43,406 bases of DNA from NCBI RefSeq assembly GCF_024438035.1, contig NZ_JANFQF010000033.1, positions 1 to 43,406 of the forward strand. Reading direction: 5' to 3'. This DNA is from Rhodococcus tibetensis (GTDB lineage: Bacteria > Actinomycetota > Actinomycetes > Mycobacteriales > Mycobacteriaceae). Made by a program: the position numbers and the translations under genes. This document shows positions 26,177 through 34,971 of this stretch, piece after piece (position 1 is the first letter of the stretch; each line of letters starts with the position of its first letter). Below the pieces are notes generated by a model that was not told the origin of the DNA, ran no database searches, and worked only from the letters and a program-made list of their open reading frames with translations.

Positions 26177-27655
26177 CTACGAGGGGTTGATCACTCGGCG
26201 AAGCAACGGCGAGACGGTGACCAGAAGGCCGGCCAGCGCGACCCCGGTGACCAGCACCAGACCGGAGTGGAACTGGTGGAACCCGGCACCGCTGATGCTG
26301 GTCGCGGTATGTGAGCCGGCGGTGACCAGCGCAGTCGTGAGTGCCAGGACAAGCGCGGCACCCACCTGTGCAGATGTCTGCACCAGTCCCGACGCCAGGC
26401 CCTGCTCGGAGTCGTCGACTCCCGAGGTGGCCTGGGCCATGATGGAGGTGAATCCGAAGGCGAACCCGACTCCCAGCAGAATCACACTGGGCAGGATGGC
26501 GACGACGTAGTTCGGCTCGTCGCTACCGGCGAAGAGGAACCACAGGTACCCCAGGCTCAGCGAGGTCAGCGCGGCGATGATCATGCGCGCCGTGCCGAAC
26601 GCATCGATGAGCCGTCCGACGAACGGCGAGCCGAATGCCACGATCACACCGGCGGGGAGCAGGCCCAGTGCCATCTGCAGCGGCGACCAGCCCAGTACCG
26701 ACTGCAGGAAGATCGTCATCATGAACTGGAAGCTCAGGTAGGAACCGAACAGCGCGACGATGCTGAGGTTGGCCCGCACGATCGTTCCCACCCGCAGAAT
26801 GCTCAGCCGCACGAGTGGATGCGCCACCCGCTGCTCCACCACGAAGAACGACGCGAGAAGAGCCGCGGCCAATGCGAAAGAGCCCAGGGTGAGCGGCTCC
26901 GACCATCCGCGTGCCGGTGCCGACACGACGGTGTACACGGTGAGCAACATCCCGGACACCAGCGTCGCTGCTCCGACCACGTCGTGCCCGCCGGTGTCGG
27001 CGGCCCGGTCGCGCGGAATCAGGATGGTGCCTGCCACGAGGGCCAGAACTGCGAACGGCACGGGCATCAGGAACGTCCAACGCCACCCGGCGCTGGTCAG
27101 GAGTCCGCCCAGGATAAGTCCGGACGAGTAGCCGCTGGCTCCGAACACCGAGAAGATCGACAACGCGCGGTTACGCGCCGGGCCCTCCTTGAACGTGGTC
27201 GTGAGGATCGACATCGCGGTCGGTGCGGTGAAGGCCGCGGCCAGTCCCTTGACGAAGCGGCTGGCGATGAGCAGCGTGCCGTTGTCGACGAGGCCGCCGA
27301 CCAGGGACGCGATGGCGAACACGGTGAGCGCGATCAGGAATACCCGACGCCGCCCGAGCAGGTCGGCGGTGCGGCCACCGAGCAGCAGTAGACCGCCGAA
27401 TCCCAGGACATAGCCGTTGATGATCCATTGCAGCGAGGTGGTCGACAGTCCTAGTTCGGTGCCGATGGAGGGCAGCGCGACGCCCACCATCGACACGTCC
27501 AGACCGTCGAGAAACATCACGAGGCACAGCACGGCGAGGATGCCCCAGAGGCGGGGAGTCCAGGCCTGATCGGTCGACGGGGTGGTGACACCCGGCGAGG
27601 TGGTGAGGTTCGGGGTGGTCTCACTGATAGTCACAGAGGGAATGTAGATGCACAT
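26177..27655 (-). CDS. MFS drug-type exporter (DHA family)
   Basis: A 492-residue major facilitator of the drug:H+ antiporter type. It has MFLDGLDVSMVGVALPSIG in segment 1 (family motif with Asp), LLLLGGRTADLLGRRRVF after segment 2, and the antiporter stretch SVFGASGYSSGLILGGLL in segment 5. About 12-14 membrane segments are seen. It probably exports a toxic compound; the substrate is unknown. The start is uncertain: ATG 27655 has no ribosome site and may be a leaderless start; ATG 27670 and GTG 27634 are alternatives. The divergent MarR gene is the likely regulator. Confidence 0.82.
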   Translation of the reverse strand: MCIYIPSVTISETTPNLTTSPGVTTPSTDQAWTPRLWGILAVLCLVMFLDGLDVSMVGVALPSIGTELGLSTTSLQWIINGYVLGFGGLLLLGGRTADLLGRRRVFLIALTVFAIASLVGGLVDNGTLLIASRFVKGLAAAFTAPTAMSILTTTFKEGPARNRALSIFSVFGASGYSSGLILGGLLTSAGWRWTFLMPVPFAVLALVAGTILIPRDRAADTGGHDVVGAATLVSGMLLTVYTVVSAPARGWSEPLTLGSFALAAALLASFFVVEQRVAHPLVRLSILRVGTIVRANLSIVALFGSYLSFQFMMTIFLQSVLGWSPLQMALGLLPAGVIVAFGSPFVGRLIDAFGTARMIIAALTSLSLGYLWFLFAGSDEPNYVVAILPSVILLGVGFAFGFTSIMAQATSGVDDSEQGLASGLVQTSAQVGAALVLALTTALVTAGSHTATSISGAGFHQFHSGLVLVTGVALAGLLVTVSPLLRRVINPS

Positions 27656-27670
27656 GCAATCAATGCGCAA

Positions 27671-27711
27671 GCACTAATTCCGAGTGCATTTAATTCCTTT
27701 GCATCTAATTC
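27671..27711. promoter_or_regulatory. Three direct repeats in the exporter-MarR gap
   Basis: GCACTAATTC (27671-27680), GCATTTAATTC (27686-27696) and GCATCTAATTC (27701-27711) recur every 15-16 bases between the divergent exporter and MarR genes. They are AT-rich against a GC-rich background and overlap the likely promoters. A MarR operator array is the simplest reading. Confidence 0.55.
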
Positions 27712-27733
27712 ACCTGCGGGCTAGGATGCCGAC

Positions 27734-28114
27734 ATGGGATCGAATGCAGACCTGCGCGACACGTGGAGGCTGCTCGCCAGCAGGTACAACGACATAGCGT
27801 GCGAGCTGGACCGTGAGATGCAACACGCTCACAGCTTGAGCATGAGTGACTTCGAGACACTCGACCGTCTCATGGACGCCACGTGCGACCGGCCGCGGAT
27901 GCAGGACCTGGCCGCAGAGATGTACCTCAGCCCCAGCGCGTTGTCCCGGAGCGTGGCCCGACTCGAGAAAGCCGGCCTCGTGGCCCGTGCCTTGTGTGAA
28001 GCCGACCGGAGGGGCGTATTCGTGGACGTCACCGAACACGGGCGTCAAGTGCACGCCGACGCAAAGAAGATCCAGTTGGCCGTACTCAACGAAAAGCTCT
28101 CGGACGCAACGTGA
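27734..28114 (+). CDS. MarR-family regulator
   Basis: A 126-residue winged helix-turn-helix regulator. The MarR pattern is visible: LSMSDFETLDRLMDA, MQDLAAEMYLSPSALSRSVA, RLEKAGLVARA, then the wing EADRRGVFVDVTEHGRQV. It is slightly shorter than the usual 140-150 residues because the last dimerisation helix is short. It is divergent from the drug exporter, which it probably represses until a small aromatic or toxic ligand binds. It ends 3 bases from the convergent transglutaminase gene. Confidence 0.8.
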   Translation: MGSNADLRDTWRLLASRYNDIACELDREMQHAHSLSMSDFETLDRLMDATCDRPRMQDLAAEMYLSPSALSRSVARLEKAGLVARALCEADRRGVFVDVTEHGRQVHADAKKIQLAVLNEKLSDAT

Positions 28115-28117
28115 CCG

Positions 28118-28921
28118 TCAGGTCAGCGACGTCGGAGTGAGGTAGTCGTCGGACGGGAATTCGCCGTCTACTACTGCGGTCACGACCGTGTTTTCGAGTG
28201 TCATGGCCCCGCCGTGGTTGTCGAGAAACGCTGTGTCGGCTGCGTCGCGACCCGTCGCGATCCGCATCAGAGCCTCGCGTGGGGCGAGTTGCGTTGCGTC
28301 GACCACCCGCCATTGCTCGTCGACGAACGCCTCGACCACGGCATGGAAATCCATCGGATCACACCCCGGTGCGTACACCGCCACGAGGCGGGCCGGAATG
28401 GTGACGGCGCGCAGAAGCGCCACAGTGAGGTGTGCGAAGTCGCGGCATACGCCCGCACCGGAGAGCATGGTGTCTACCGCGCTGTCGGTGGATCTGCTCG
28501 AGCCACCTTGGTACAGCAATCGTGAACCGACCCAGCTCGTGATGTCGTGGACGAGTTCGGCCTTCGGCTTGGACAGGTTGAACTCGCCGCCGGTGAAACC
28601 GAAGAACTTGTCTGCCTCGGCGTATCGGCTGGGCCGCAGGTACTTCGAGATGTCGTAGTCCGTAACCGGCGGCGGATCGCCCTTGCCGGCAACTGAAGCC
28701 GAGTACTCGACGTGCAGGGAGCCCGGCGCGACATCGAGCAGGTGTACACGGGTGCCGTGTTCTGCCAATATCTCTCGTGCCTCGACCCGGTCGCCGTCGA
28801 GTGTGAACGTCAGTGACTCCGACAGTTCCGATGCCGGATTCCGTGCCACCGCAATCTTGAACTCGAGACTGGTGGAGTCGGTGACCTCGATGTCGAGAGT
28901 GGCAGAGACGTGACGTTTCAT
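28118..28921 (-). CDS. Transglutaminase-like cysteine peptidase-fold protein
   Basis: A 267-residue protein with a beta-rich N-terminal part (about 1-95, typical of bacterial transglutaminase N-domains) and a transglutaminase core. The catalytic triad is complete: Cys159 in GAGVCRDFAHLTVALLRA, His193 in DPMDFHAVVEAFV and Asp208 in WRVVDATQLAP. There is no signal peptide, so it is probably cytoplasmic. It could be a peptidase, amidase or protein crosslinker; members of this group are mostly uncharacterised. ATG 28921 is preceded by AGGA; an in-frame start at 28942 is less likely. Confidence 0.8.
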   Translation of the reverse strand: MKRHVSATLDIEVTDSTSLEFKIAVARNPASELSESLTFTLDGDRVEAREILAEHGTRVHLLDVAPGSLHVEYSASVAGKGDPPPVTDYDISKYLRPSRYAEADKFFGFTGGEFNLSKPKAELVHDITSWVGSRLLYQGGSSRSTDSAVDTMLSGAGVCRDFAHLTVALLRAVTIPARLVAVYAPGCDPMDFHAVVEAFVDEQWRVVDATQLAPREALMRIATGRDAADTAFLDNHGGAMTLENTVVTAVVDGEFPSDDYLTPTSLT

Positions 28922-28984
28922 CAGGCAATCCTGACATTCCACGCACAGGTGTGCAGCGCACCCCCGCCGCGGAGGTGCGCGCGG

Positions 28985-29824
28985 TCAGTTCTGAACGCGG
29001 GGACGCAACCAATTGACGAGGTCGTCGAGGACCTCTTCATTCTCGGGTTCGTTATACACCTCGTGGTAGAGGTTCTCGTAAATCTCGACCGTCAGGTCCG
29101 GAGATCCGGCGTACTCGGCGATCAACTCGGTACCGCGGACACTGGCGAGTCCGTCCTCCCGTCCGTGCTGGAGCAGGAGTGGGATGGTCAACGAGGGCAG
29201 CCGTTCGGGTAATTTTTCGGCGGTGACGATCATGCCGCGGGCGATGCCGGCCGGAACCTTGCCGTGATGCACCAGCGGATCATCCTCGTAGGCGGCTACG
29301 ACAGCCGGATTGCGGGAAATGAGTTTCGCGTCGAGTGACTCCATCGGGAGCCCGGGAAGGAAACGACCCACCAGCTTGCCGATCTCGACGACCACCCGCG
29401 GCGTTCCGCTGGTGATGTCGACTGCGGGCCCCGACAGCATCAGAGCCTTCAGGTCCTGCTGGTGATCGAGCGCGTAGGACAGGGCGATGGCACCTCCCAT
29501 GCTGTGGCCGAGTAGGAACCGGTCGGTGCCGGGCCAGTCGGTGGATGCGATACCGAACAGCTGGTGCAGGTCGTCGGTGAACTCGGTCCAATCCCGCAGG
29601 TGAACTCGCTTCCCGCCCGACCTTCCGTGCCCACGATGATCGGGGGTATAGATCGCGAGGTCGAGCTCACCGAGCCGTTCGATCACGTGGTCGTACCGGC
29701 GGGCATGCTCGCCGAACCCGTGGCAGAGGACCAGCACGCCGCGCGGGCGACGGTCCGGGAGCCACACGTCGTAGGCGATGGGGACTCCGCCGACACCGGC
29801 GAAGGATGATTCTCGATGTTGCAT
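28985..29824 (-). CDS. Monoacylglycerol lipase / lysophospholipase-type hydrolase
   Basis: A 279-residue alpha/beta hydrolase of the serine aminopeptidase S33 / monoacylglycerol lipase group. The oxyanion motif HGFGEH starts at 35, the nucleophile is Ser108 in LLGHSMGGAIA, the acid is Asp224 in HGREDGLAS, and the base is His254 in NLYHEVYNE. PDHRGHGRSGG is the typical family loop. The expected reaction is hydrolysis of a monoacylglycerol or lysolipid to fatty acid and alcohol. There is no signal peptide. ATG 29824 follows GAAGGGGCATC. It lies 88 bases after the FAD oxidoreductase gene on the same strand. Confidence 0.85.
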   Translation of the reverse strand: MQHRESSFAGVGGVPIAYDVWLPDRRPRGVLVLCHGFGEHARRYDHVIERLGELDLAIYTPDHRGHGRSGGKRVHLRDWTEFTDDLHQLFGIASTDWPGTDRFLLGHSMGGAIALSYALDHQQDLKALMLSGPAVDITSGTPRVVVEIGKLVGRFLPGLPMESLDAKLISRNPAVVAAYEDDPLVHHGKVPAGIARGMIVTAEKLPERLPSLTIPLLLQHGREDGLASVRGTELIAEYAGSPDLTVEIYENLYHEVYNEPENEEVLDDLVNWLRPRVQN

Positions 29825-29912
29825 GATGCCCCTTCGTTGTCCGAGTTCGACGACTCAGATCATTGCACGGTGAGGGGGCCCGGCAAGGGGGGAATCAGGG
29901 GACGCGCGGAGA

Positions 29913-31526
29913 TCATTTCCCGAAGGGTTTTCCTTTCGGGCCCTTCGACAAGAGGTCGATGACACTGGTGGAGGTGCGCCGGCGCAGCCAACCGCGCGGC
30001 CCGTCCGCACTCAGCGCGGCGTGGGCGGCATTCAGCCCGCACACGCCGTGGACGCCGCCGCCCGGGTGTGCGGAGGAACTGCCCAGGTACAGACCGCTGA
30101 TCGGCGTCTCCGCGCGGGCGTTGCCCGGTCCGGGCCGGAACACCAGCTGCTGGTGAAGTTGTGCAGTTCCACCATTCACGGCGCCGCCGACGAGGTTGGC
30201 ATTGGACGCCTCCAGATCGGAGGGGCGCTGGACGACGCGCCCGACGACAATGTCCTTGAACCCTGGCGCGTGCGCCTCGAGTACATCGTCCACCCGCTGT
30301 GCCAGCAGTTCGGCGGACACGTCGTCGCCGACGCCGCGCGGAAGATGCGTGTATGCCCATGCACTTTCGGTGCCCTCTGGTGACCTCGTCGGATCGGACG
30401 TGGTCATTTGGCCGAAGAGCAGGAAGGGAGTTTCGGGGACGATTCCGGTGGTCAGATCGGCCATCCAATGCACGAGTCCGTCGTCATCTGCCCCGAGATG
30501 GACGGTGCCGGCACCGGACAGGCTTGCGGAACGCCACGGAATCTTCTGCGACAGCGCGTAATTCACCTTGACAACCGGTGTGTCCCATTCGAAGTGGCGG
30601 AGGTCGTCGCGAAGTCGGGAGGAGACGGCGGTCTCCGGGAGCAGCGAGCCGTAAAGGGCTGGTGCCGAGACGTCGGCGACCACGGCCCGTCGCGCGAGGA
30701 AATGTGCACCCGACGCGGTGCGCACGCCGACGGCGCGGCCGGCGCGCACGTCGATGGCCGTGACCGCGTCGTTGTAGTGGTACTGCGCTCCGGCGCGTTC
30801 TCCCCGCCGCACCATGGCGGCTGTCAGCTCGCCCGCCCCACCCATCGGCACGGGGTAACCGTGGTCCTGGGCGAGCATCGTCAGGAGGTAACCCATGACG
30901 CCGCTGCCTGCGGAGTCGGGCGGTACGTCGGCGTGCATCGCGTTGCCGAGCAGCAGTACGCGCGCCGCCTCGCTTTGGAACAGCTCGTGAGCCATCCGCC
31001 GGGCAGGAAGAAGGAGGAACCGAGCCAGTCGGAGAGTGTCCGCAGTGCCGAGTTGCCGCAGCAGACGACTCGGGCCCCGCACGGGCGGGAACGGGCTGAA
31101 CAAGGTGTTGATCAACGGTTCCTTGATGTCGTGCCATTGCTCGATCAGCTGCATCCACGCGTCCCCGTCACCCGGCTGCCGGCGCTCGAGATCCGCGGCC
31201 GTGTCTGCCGGATCAGGATGGATGACGGGCGCGTCCTCGTCGTCGGCCGATCGGGCGTGACCGAGCGCTTTGGGGGCGTAACTCCACCGCAGGCCGTGTG
31301 CTTCGAGATCGAGCCCGCGGATCGCGGGGGATACCGCAGAGAGCGGATAGAAGGCGCTGAACAGGTCGGAACAGTACCCGGGCACGAGCTCCGCGGACCG
31401 CACGGCACCACCGGCCGTGGGCTGTGCCTCGACAACTGCCACATCCCACCCTGCGTCCGCCAGCGTCGCAGCCGCGACGAGGCCGTTGGGACCGGATCCG
31501 ATGACCACTGCGTCGACGTTGTTCAC
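29913..31526 (-). CDS. Phytoene-desaturase-like FAD oxidoreductase
   Basis: A 537-residue flavoprotein of the phytoene dehydrogenase/CrtI-like superfamily. The dinucleotide motif VVIGSGPNGLVAAATLADAG is at 7-26, followed by EAQPTAGGAVRSAEL. The C-terminal FAD region has ISGLYLGSSSAHPGGGVHGV and CGLNAAHAAL. The substrate is unknown; carotenoid desaturation is possible but no other carotenoid gene is nearby, and many relatives are annotated only as NAD(P)/FAD-dependent oxidoreductases. It lies 84 bases after the P450 gene on the same strand, so the two may be cotranscribed. A hairpin-like CCCGAA / TTTCGGG sits over the last codons. Confidence 0.8.
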   Translation of the reverse strand: MNNVDAVVIGSGPNGLVAAATLADAGWDVAVVEAQPTAGGAVRSAELVPGYCSDLFSAFYPLSAVSPAIRGLDLEAHGLRWSYAPKALGHARSADDEDAPVIHPDPADTAADLERRQPGDGDAWMQLIEQWHDIKEPLINTLFSPFPPVRGPSRLLRQLGTADTLRLARFLLLPARRMAHELFQSEAARVLLLGNAMHADVPPDSAGSGVMGYLLTMLAQDHGYPVPMGGAGELTAAMVRRGERAGAQYHYNDAVTAIDVRAGRAVGVRTASGAHFLARRAVVADVSAPALYGSLLPETAVSSRLRDDLRHFEWDTPVVKVNYALSQKIPWRSASLSGAGTVHLGADDDGLVHWMADLTTGIVPETPFLLFGQMTTSDPTRSPEGTESAWAYTHLPRGVGDDVSAELLAQRVDDVLEAHAPGFKDIVVGRVVQRPSDLEASNANLVGGAVNGGTAQLHQQLVFRPGPGNARAETPISGLYLGSSSAHPGGGVHGVCGLNAAHAALSADGPRGWLRRRTSTSVIDLLSKGPKGKPFGK

Positions 31527-31610
31527 TCCCTCAGAGTGGCAGAAAACCCGGTAGGGCGCAGCCTGCCCACCGAATCGCTATGACTGGGAGGCAATTTCGC
31601 GGTGATCGGG

Positions 31611-32828
31611 TCACGAAGCGGTCGCCGGTGTGAACTGCACGGGCAGGTGTTTCAGGCCGTTGATGAAGTTGGAGCGCAGTCGCTGGGCCGGTTCGGTCTG
31701 CTCCATGTCCGGCATGCGACGCAAGATCTCCGCCAGCATCACCTTCATCTCCGCCCGAGCGAGATTGGCGCCCAGACAGAAATGGTGTCCGCCACCGCCG
31801 AATGCAACGTGGTGGTTGGGGGTCCGGTCGATGTCGAACATATAGGGGTCGTCGAACACTGATTCGTCGCGATTGCCGGACATGTGCCAGATCACCACGC
31901 GATCACCCTCGGCAATGTCCACACCACTCAGAACAGTGTCAGTGGTCGCGGTGCGCCGGAACTGCATGACCGGTGTGGCCCAGCGCAAGCCCTCCTCGAT
32001 GAGGGAGTCGAGCTTGGCCGGGTCGCCCAGTACCTTCCGGCGCTCGTCGGGATGCTCCATCAGCGCCAACTGCGTGTGCGAGATGGCGTTGCGGGTGGTC
32101 TCGTTGCCCGCGACCGCGAGCAGCATGAAGAACATGTTGAAATCGAGTTCGCTCAGCTTCTCACCGTGGACGTCGGCCTTGATCAGGGCCGTCGCGATGT
32201 CGTCGCGGGGGTGGCGCTGACGATCCTCGAACATCGACTGGCTGTAGGCGAACATCTGAGTGGCGGCGTCGCGCTCCTGACCTTCCTCGCCGTGGAACTC
32301 GGGGTCGCTGGAACCGATCATCTGGTTGGTCAGGTCGAAGATGAGCTTGCGATCCTCCTGCGGCACGCCCAAGAAGTCGGCGATCGCCTGAAGGGGCAGT
32401 TCGGACGCCACGTCGACGACGAAGTCGCATTCGCCCCGCTCGATCACTGCATCGACGATCGTGGTGGCCCGGCGCGCGAGTATGTCGTGCAGTTCGCCGA
32501 TCCGCCGCGGTGTGAAGCCTTTGCTGACGATCTTGCGTAACGCCGTGTGGTCTGGCGGGTCCATATTCAGCATCATCAACTGCTGGCCGGCCAGGTCCGC
32601 GGGATCGAGGTCGTCGATATAGGTGGCGCCTCGCCACGACGAGTAGGTGGTGGCGTCCCGGTTCACCGCCACGATGTCTGCGTGGCGGGTGACGCACCAG
32701 AACGGTTCGCCTCTGTCGTCATAGTGTCGATAGATCGGAGCTTCCCGGCGGAGTGCGGCGAACATCTCGTGAGGTATCGCGTTCACATAAGTTCCGGGGT
32801 CGTAAAGGTCCACGTCTTCGAGCTGCAT
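31611..32828 (-). CDS. Cytochrome P450, CYP125-like
   Basis: A 405-residue soluble bacterial P450. The heme-ligand loop is FGGGGHHFCLGANLAR with Cys351. The I-helix oxygen motif is AGNETT at 240-245 and the K-helix ExxR is EEGLRW near 279-282. The stretch MLNMDPPDHTALRKIVSKGF and ELPLQAIADFLGVPQEDR resembles CYP125/CYP124 enzymes that hydroxylate sterol side chains or branched lipids. The substrate is not proven and there are no other sterol genes in the window. ATG 32828 has TCAGGAGGGACC just upstream. A ferredoxin partner is not encoded nearby. Confidence 0.85.
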   Translation of the reverse strand: MQLEDVDLYDPGTYVNAIPHEMFAALRREAPIYRHYDDRGEPFWCVTRHADIVAVNRDATTYSSWRGATYIDDLDPADLAGQQLMMLNMDPPDHTALRKIVSKGFTPRRIGELHDILARRATTIVDAVIERGECDFVVDVASELPLQAIADFLGVPQEDRKLIFDLTNQMIGSSDPEFHGEEGQERDAATQMFAYSQSMFEDRQRHPRDDIATALIKADVHGEKLSELDFNMFFMLLAVAGNETTRNAISHTQLALMEHPDERRKVLGDPAKLDSLIEEGLRWATPVMQFRRTATTDTVLSGVDIAEGDRVVIWHMSGNRDESVFDDPYMFDIDRTPNHHVAFGGGGHHFCLGANLARAEMKVMLAEILRRMPDMEQTEPAQRLRSNFINGLKHLPVQFTPATAS

Positions 32829-32900
32829 GGTCCCTCCTGAGGCTCCTCATCGAGAATACGTTCCAGTTGACGAGGAAGTGGCAGGATGGCCGCACGCATG

Positions 32901-32940
32901 AAAAAACGGCCCCGGAGATCAAAATCTCCGAAGCCGTTTT
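32901..32940 (-). terminator. Rho-independent terminator after tRNA-fMet
   Basis: AAAACGGC (32903-32910) pairs with GCCGTTTT (32933-32940), and CGGAGAT (32913-32919) with ATCTCCG (32924-32930). On the minus strand the stem is followed by TTTTTT. It lies four bases past the encoded CCA end of the tRNA. One of the clearest terminators in the window. Confidence 0.9.
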
Positions 32941-32943
32941 CCG

Positions 32944-33020
32944 TGGTAGCGGGGACAGGATTTGAACCTGCGACCTCTGGGTTATGAGCCCAGCGAGCTA
33001 CCGAGCTGCTCCACCCCGCG
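32944..33020 (-). tRNA. Initiator tRNA-Met (CAT)
   Basis: A 77-base gene including an encoded CCA end. It begins CGCGGGG and ends CCCCGCT-A-CCA, leaving a C-T mismatch at position 1-72, a hallmark of bacterial initiator tRNAs. The anticodon stem is CTGGG / CCCAG with three G-C pairs next to the loop CTCATAA, so the anticodon is CAT. The T arm reads GCAGGTTCAAATCCTGT. All features point to formyl-methionyl initiator rather than elongator Met. A strong terminator follows. Confidence 0.95.
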
Positions 33021-33060
33021 TTGCATTGACTACTCTACACGCTCTCGGGACTGCTCCTGA

Positions 33061-33080
33061 CCACCCTCGAGGAGGGGTGG
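33061..33080 (-). terminator. Hairpin after the LON-domain gene
   Basis: CCACCCTC and AGGGGTGG form a near-perfect 8-bp stem with a four-base loop, two bases past the LON-domain stop and upstream of the tRNA gene. Probably ends the LON/DUF309 transcript. Confidence 0.55.
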
Positions 33081-33081
33081 A

Positions 33082-33720
33082 TCACATCAGCCGGAACTGC
33101 ACCATTTCGATAGCGTTCTCGATAGCCTCGGACACCACCCTGGTGCGTTCGTCGGCGCCGGCGGCGGCAAGGATCTCGAGGCGATCGGCATCGCCCATCG
33201 GAATGTAGGTGGCAATCTCGTAGAGCCGCGCACCCAGTTCGCCCCGGAAACCGCTGACCACGGGAACATCGGGTGGGACGTTGTCGGTGGCGGTCGCCAA
33301 CCGGCGCAGCAGGCCGTACAGGAACTCGAGTCGCTCGACGAGGGCTGGGAATTCGTAGTCGGCTGTTTGTGTGCCGTTGTTCTCGTCGGGCCACAGATCG
33401 ACCTCGGCGATGGGATACGGATTGTCGGGCAGCCACTTCGACACCTTGATCCGGTCTTCGGTGCGGCAGAACAACTCGTATCGCCCGTCGCCGACGGCGG
33501 CGTGGGATTCGATGCGGGCGATGGTCCCGACGTCGTGGCGGACGTCACCGCCACCCACCTCATGGCCGCGGGCAATGAGAACGACACCGAAGCGGGGACC
33601 GTCGGGTGAGGCGAGGCAGTCACGAACCAATTCCTGGTACCGCGGTTCGAAGACGTGCAACGGGATCTGCTGACCGGGCAGCATCGCCGATCCCAGCGGG
33701 AACATGGGGAGCAGTGGCAT
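33082..33720 (-). CDS. LON substrate-binding domain protein
   Basis: A 212-residue protein consisting only of the N-terminal substrate-binding domain of Lon protease. It starts MPLLPMFPLGSAMLPGQQIP, then LHVFEPRYQELV, and later GRYELFCRTEDRIKV, the usual landmarks. The ATPase and protease parts are absent, as is normal for stand-alone actinobacterial LON-domain proteins. Its molecular role is not established. Its start codon shares one base with the stop of the DUF309 gene (TGATG), so the two are coupled. Confidence 0.9.
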   Translation of the reverse strand: MPLLPMFPLGSAMLPGQQIPLHVFEPRYQELVRDCLASPDGPRFGVVLIARGHEVGGGDVRHDVGTIARIESHAAVGDGRYELFCRTEDRIKVSKWLPDNPYPIAEVDLWPDENNGTQTADYEFPALVERLEFLYGLLRRLATATDNVPPDVPVVSGFRGELGARLYEIATYIPMGDADRLEILAAAGADERTRVVSEAIENAIEMVQFRLM

Positions 33721-34193
33721 CAGGGGATTCGCAATCGGGGGACGGGCGCCGCCGGGAGCGGGTCGACGCGATCGATCTCATCGGTGAGGTGTTCGGACCA
33801 CGTCAGCAGCCCTGAGATATCGAGGCCGTGCGGTGCCTCTACCTCGTAGTGCCGGATCCGGTCGTGGCCTTGACGCAGGAGTGATCGGGCGCCGGTCTTG
33901 TTGCCGCGCATCAGATGCGTGAGGCCCACAGCGAGTTGGGCGAGCCCTTGCCACAGCTCCCGCTCGTCCTCGGGGGCGATTTTCCACGTGCCCTCGAAAA
34001 TTTCATGGGCGTGGAAAGGCATACCGTGGTCCAGTAGGCGTTGCGCTTCGGTGATCGACTCGTCGGGCGGTAGCCGGAGGTCATCCGGTATTCGGGGGAC
34101 ACCTTCAGCGTCGTGCGGCAGGGGGCGGCCGAGTTCGTCGCGGGGGCGCGCATTGGCGGGCTTGCCCGTTCCGTCCCTGTCCCGATCGGCCAT
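33720..34193 (-). CDS. DUF309 family protein
   Basis: A 157-residue protein of the DUF309 helical family. The core FHAHEIFEGTWK with the H-x2-H-E pattern is at about 59-70, followed by ELWQGLAQLAVGLTHLMRGN and KTGARSLLRQG. These residues form a conserved possible metal or ligand site. The function is unknown. ATG 34193 was chosen because an upstream extension to 34250 overlaps the EspG gene. Translationally coupled to the LON-domain gene. Confidence 0.85.
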   Translation of the reverse strand: MADRDRDGTGKPANARPRDELGRPLPHDAEGVPRIPDDLRLPPDESITEAQRLLDHGMPFHAHEIFEGTWKIAPEDERELWQGLAQLAVGLTHLMRGNKTGARSLLRQGHDRIRHYEVEAPHGLDISGLLTWSEHLTDEIDRVDPLPAAPVPRLRIP

Positions 34194-34209
34194 GCGACCA
34201 GAGTAACGC

Positions 34210-34971
34210 TCAGCGCCGACTCGGCGAAGGCTCGGCCAGGGCAGCGCCAAGACGTTTCCCGAGCTCCTCGCGGACGGTGTGATCCGTCGCCGAGCGCAGA
34301 TGTACGCGGTGATCCTGGTGGTAGAGGTAGCGTCCGTCGGCTTCCACGTCGATCCACGTCAGTTCGTCGAGAACCGGCTCATCGAGCTCACGGCGCGGCC
34401 CTCGGACGCAGATGTATCCGATTCCCGTCCGAGGTCGAGTGACGAGTCGCCTCAGTAATGCGCCGTCCGAAGCCTGGGCAGCCTGGAGCACCGACGAGCG
34501 GATACCGCCGTTTTCGAGGTCGTCGGAGTGTGCGCTCAGTGATGGGGTTCGTCCAGGTGTGCAGTCGGGGAGATCGTGCAGCATCCGAGTGATGAGCCAT
34601 TCGACGTTTCCGCTGTCGGTGGCCGTGTTCATGTCGAGTCGAATGTCTCCACGCCCGGGGCCACCGCTCAACTGTTCGGCGACGACCGCGACTCGACCGC
34701 GGATGCTGCCCCTCCGCCGCACCCCGGAGTCGGGGTCGGCGGCGGGGGCGAACACGGTGACCGACACACTGGGGTTCCGGAGGACCTGTATCGCTGCGCC
34801 GAGTTCCGGGTCGTCGAGAGCGATCCGCCACTCTTCCAGTTCGCGCTGCTGGCGGGTGTACCCGTCCGCGGTCGCGGCCGCGGAGCGGTACAGCAGCGGA
34901 TACGGCATGCGATCGAGATCCGTTGCCTCCCAAAGAGACATAAACTGTGCAGAGGTCAGCCGCGAGTTCAT
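34210..34971 (-). CDS. EspG-like ESX secretion-associated protein
   Basis: A 253-residue protein of the EspG family, the cytosolic chaperones that bind PE/PPE-type substrates of type VII secretion. It begins LTSAQFMSLWEATDLDRMPY and has GAAIQVLRNPSVSVTVF, TWIDVEADGRYLYHQD and a C-terminal REELGKRLGAALAE. The start overlaps the stop of the PPE-like gene (ATGA), matching the chaperone-substrate pairing. No Ecc secretion components are in the window, so export would depend on a system elsewhere. Confidence 0.75.
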   Translation of the reverse strand: MNSRLTSAQFMSLWEATDLDRMPYPLLYRSAAATADGYTRQQRELEEWRIALDDPELGAAIQVLRNPSVSVTVFAPAADPDSGVRRRGSIRGRVAVVAEQLSGGPGRGDIRLDMNTATDSGNVEWLITRMLHDLPDCTPGRTPSLSAHSDDLENGGIRSSVLQAAQASDGALLRRLVTRPRTGIGYICVRGPRRELDEPVLDELTWIDVEADGRYLYHQDHRVHLRSATDHTVREELGKRLGAALAEPSPSRR

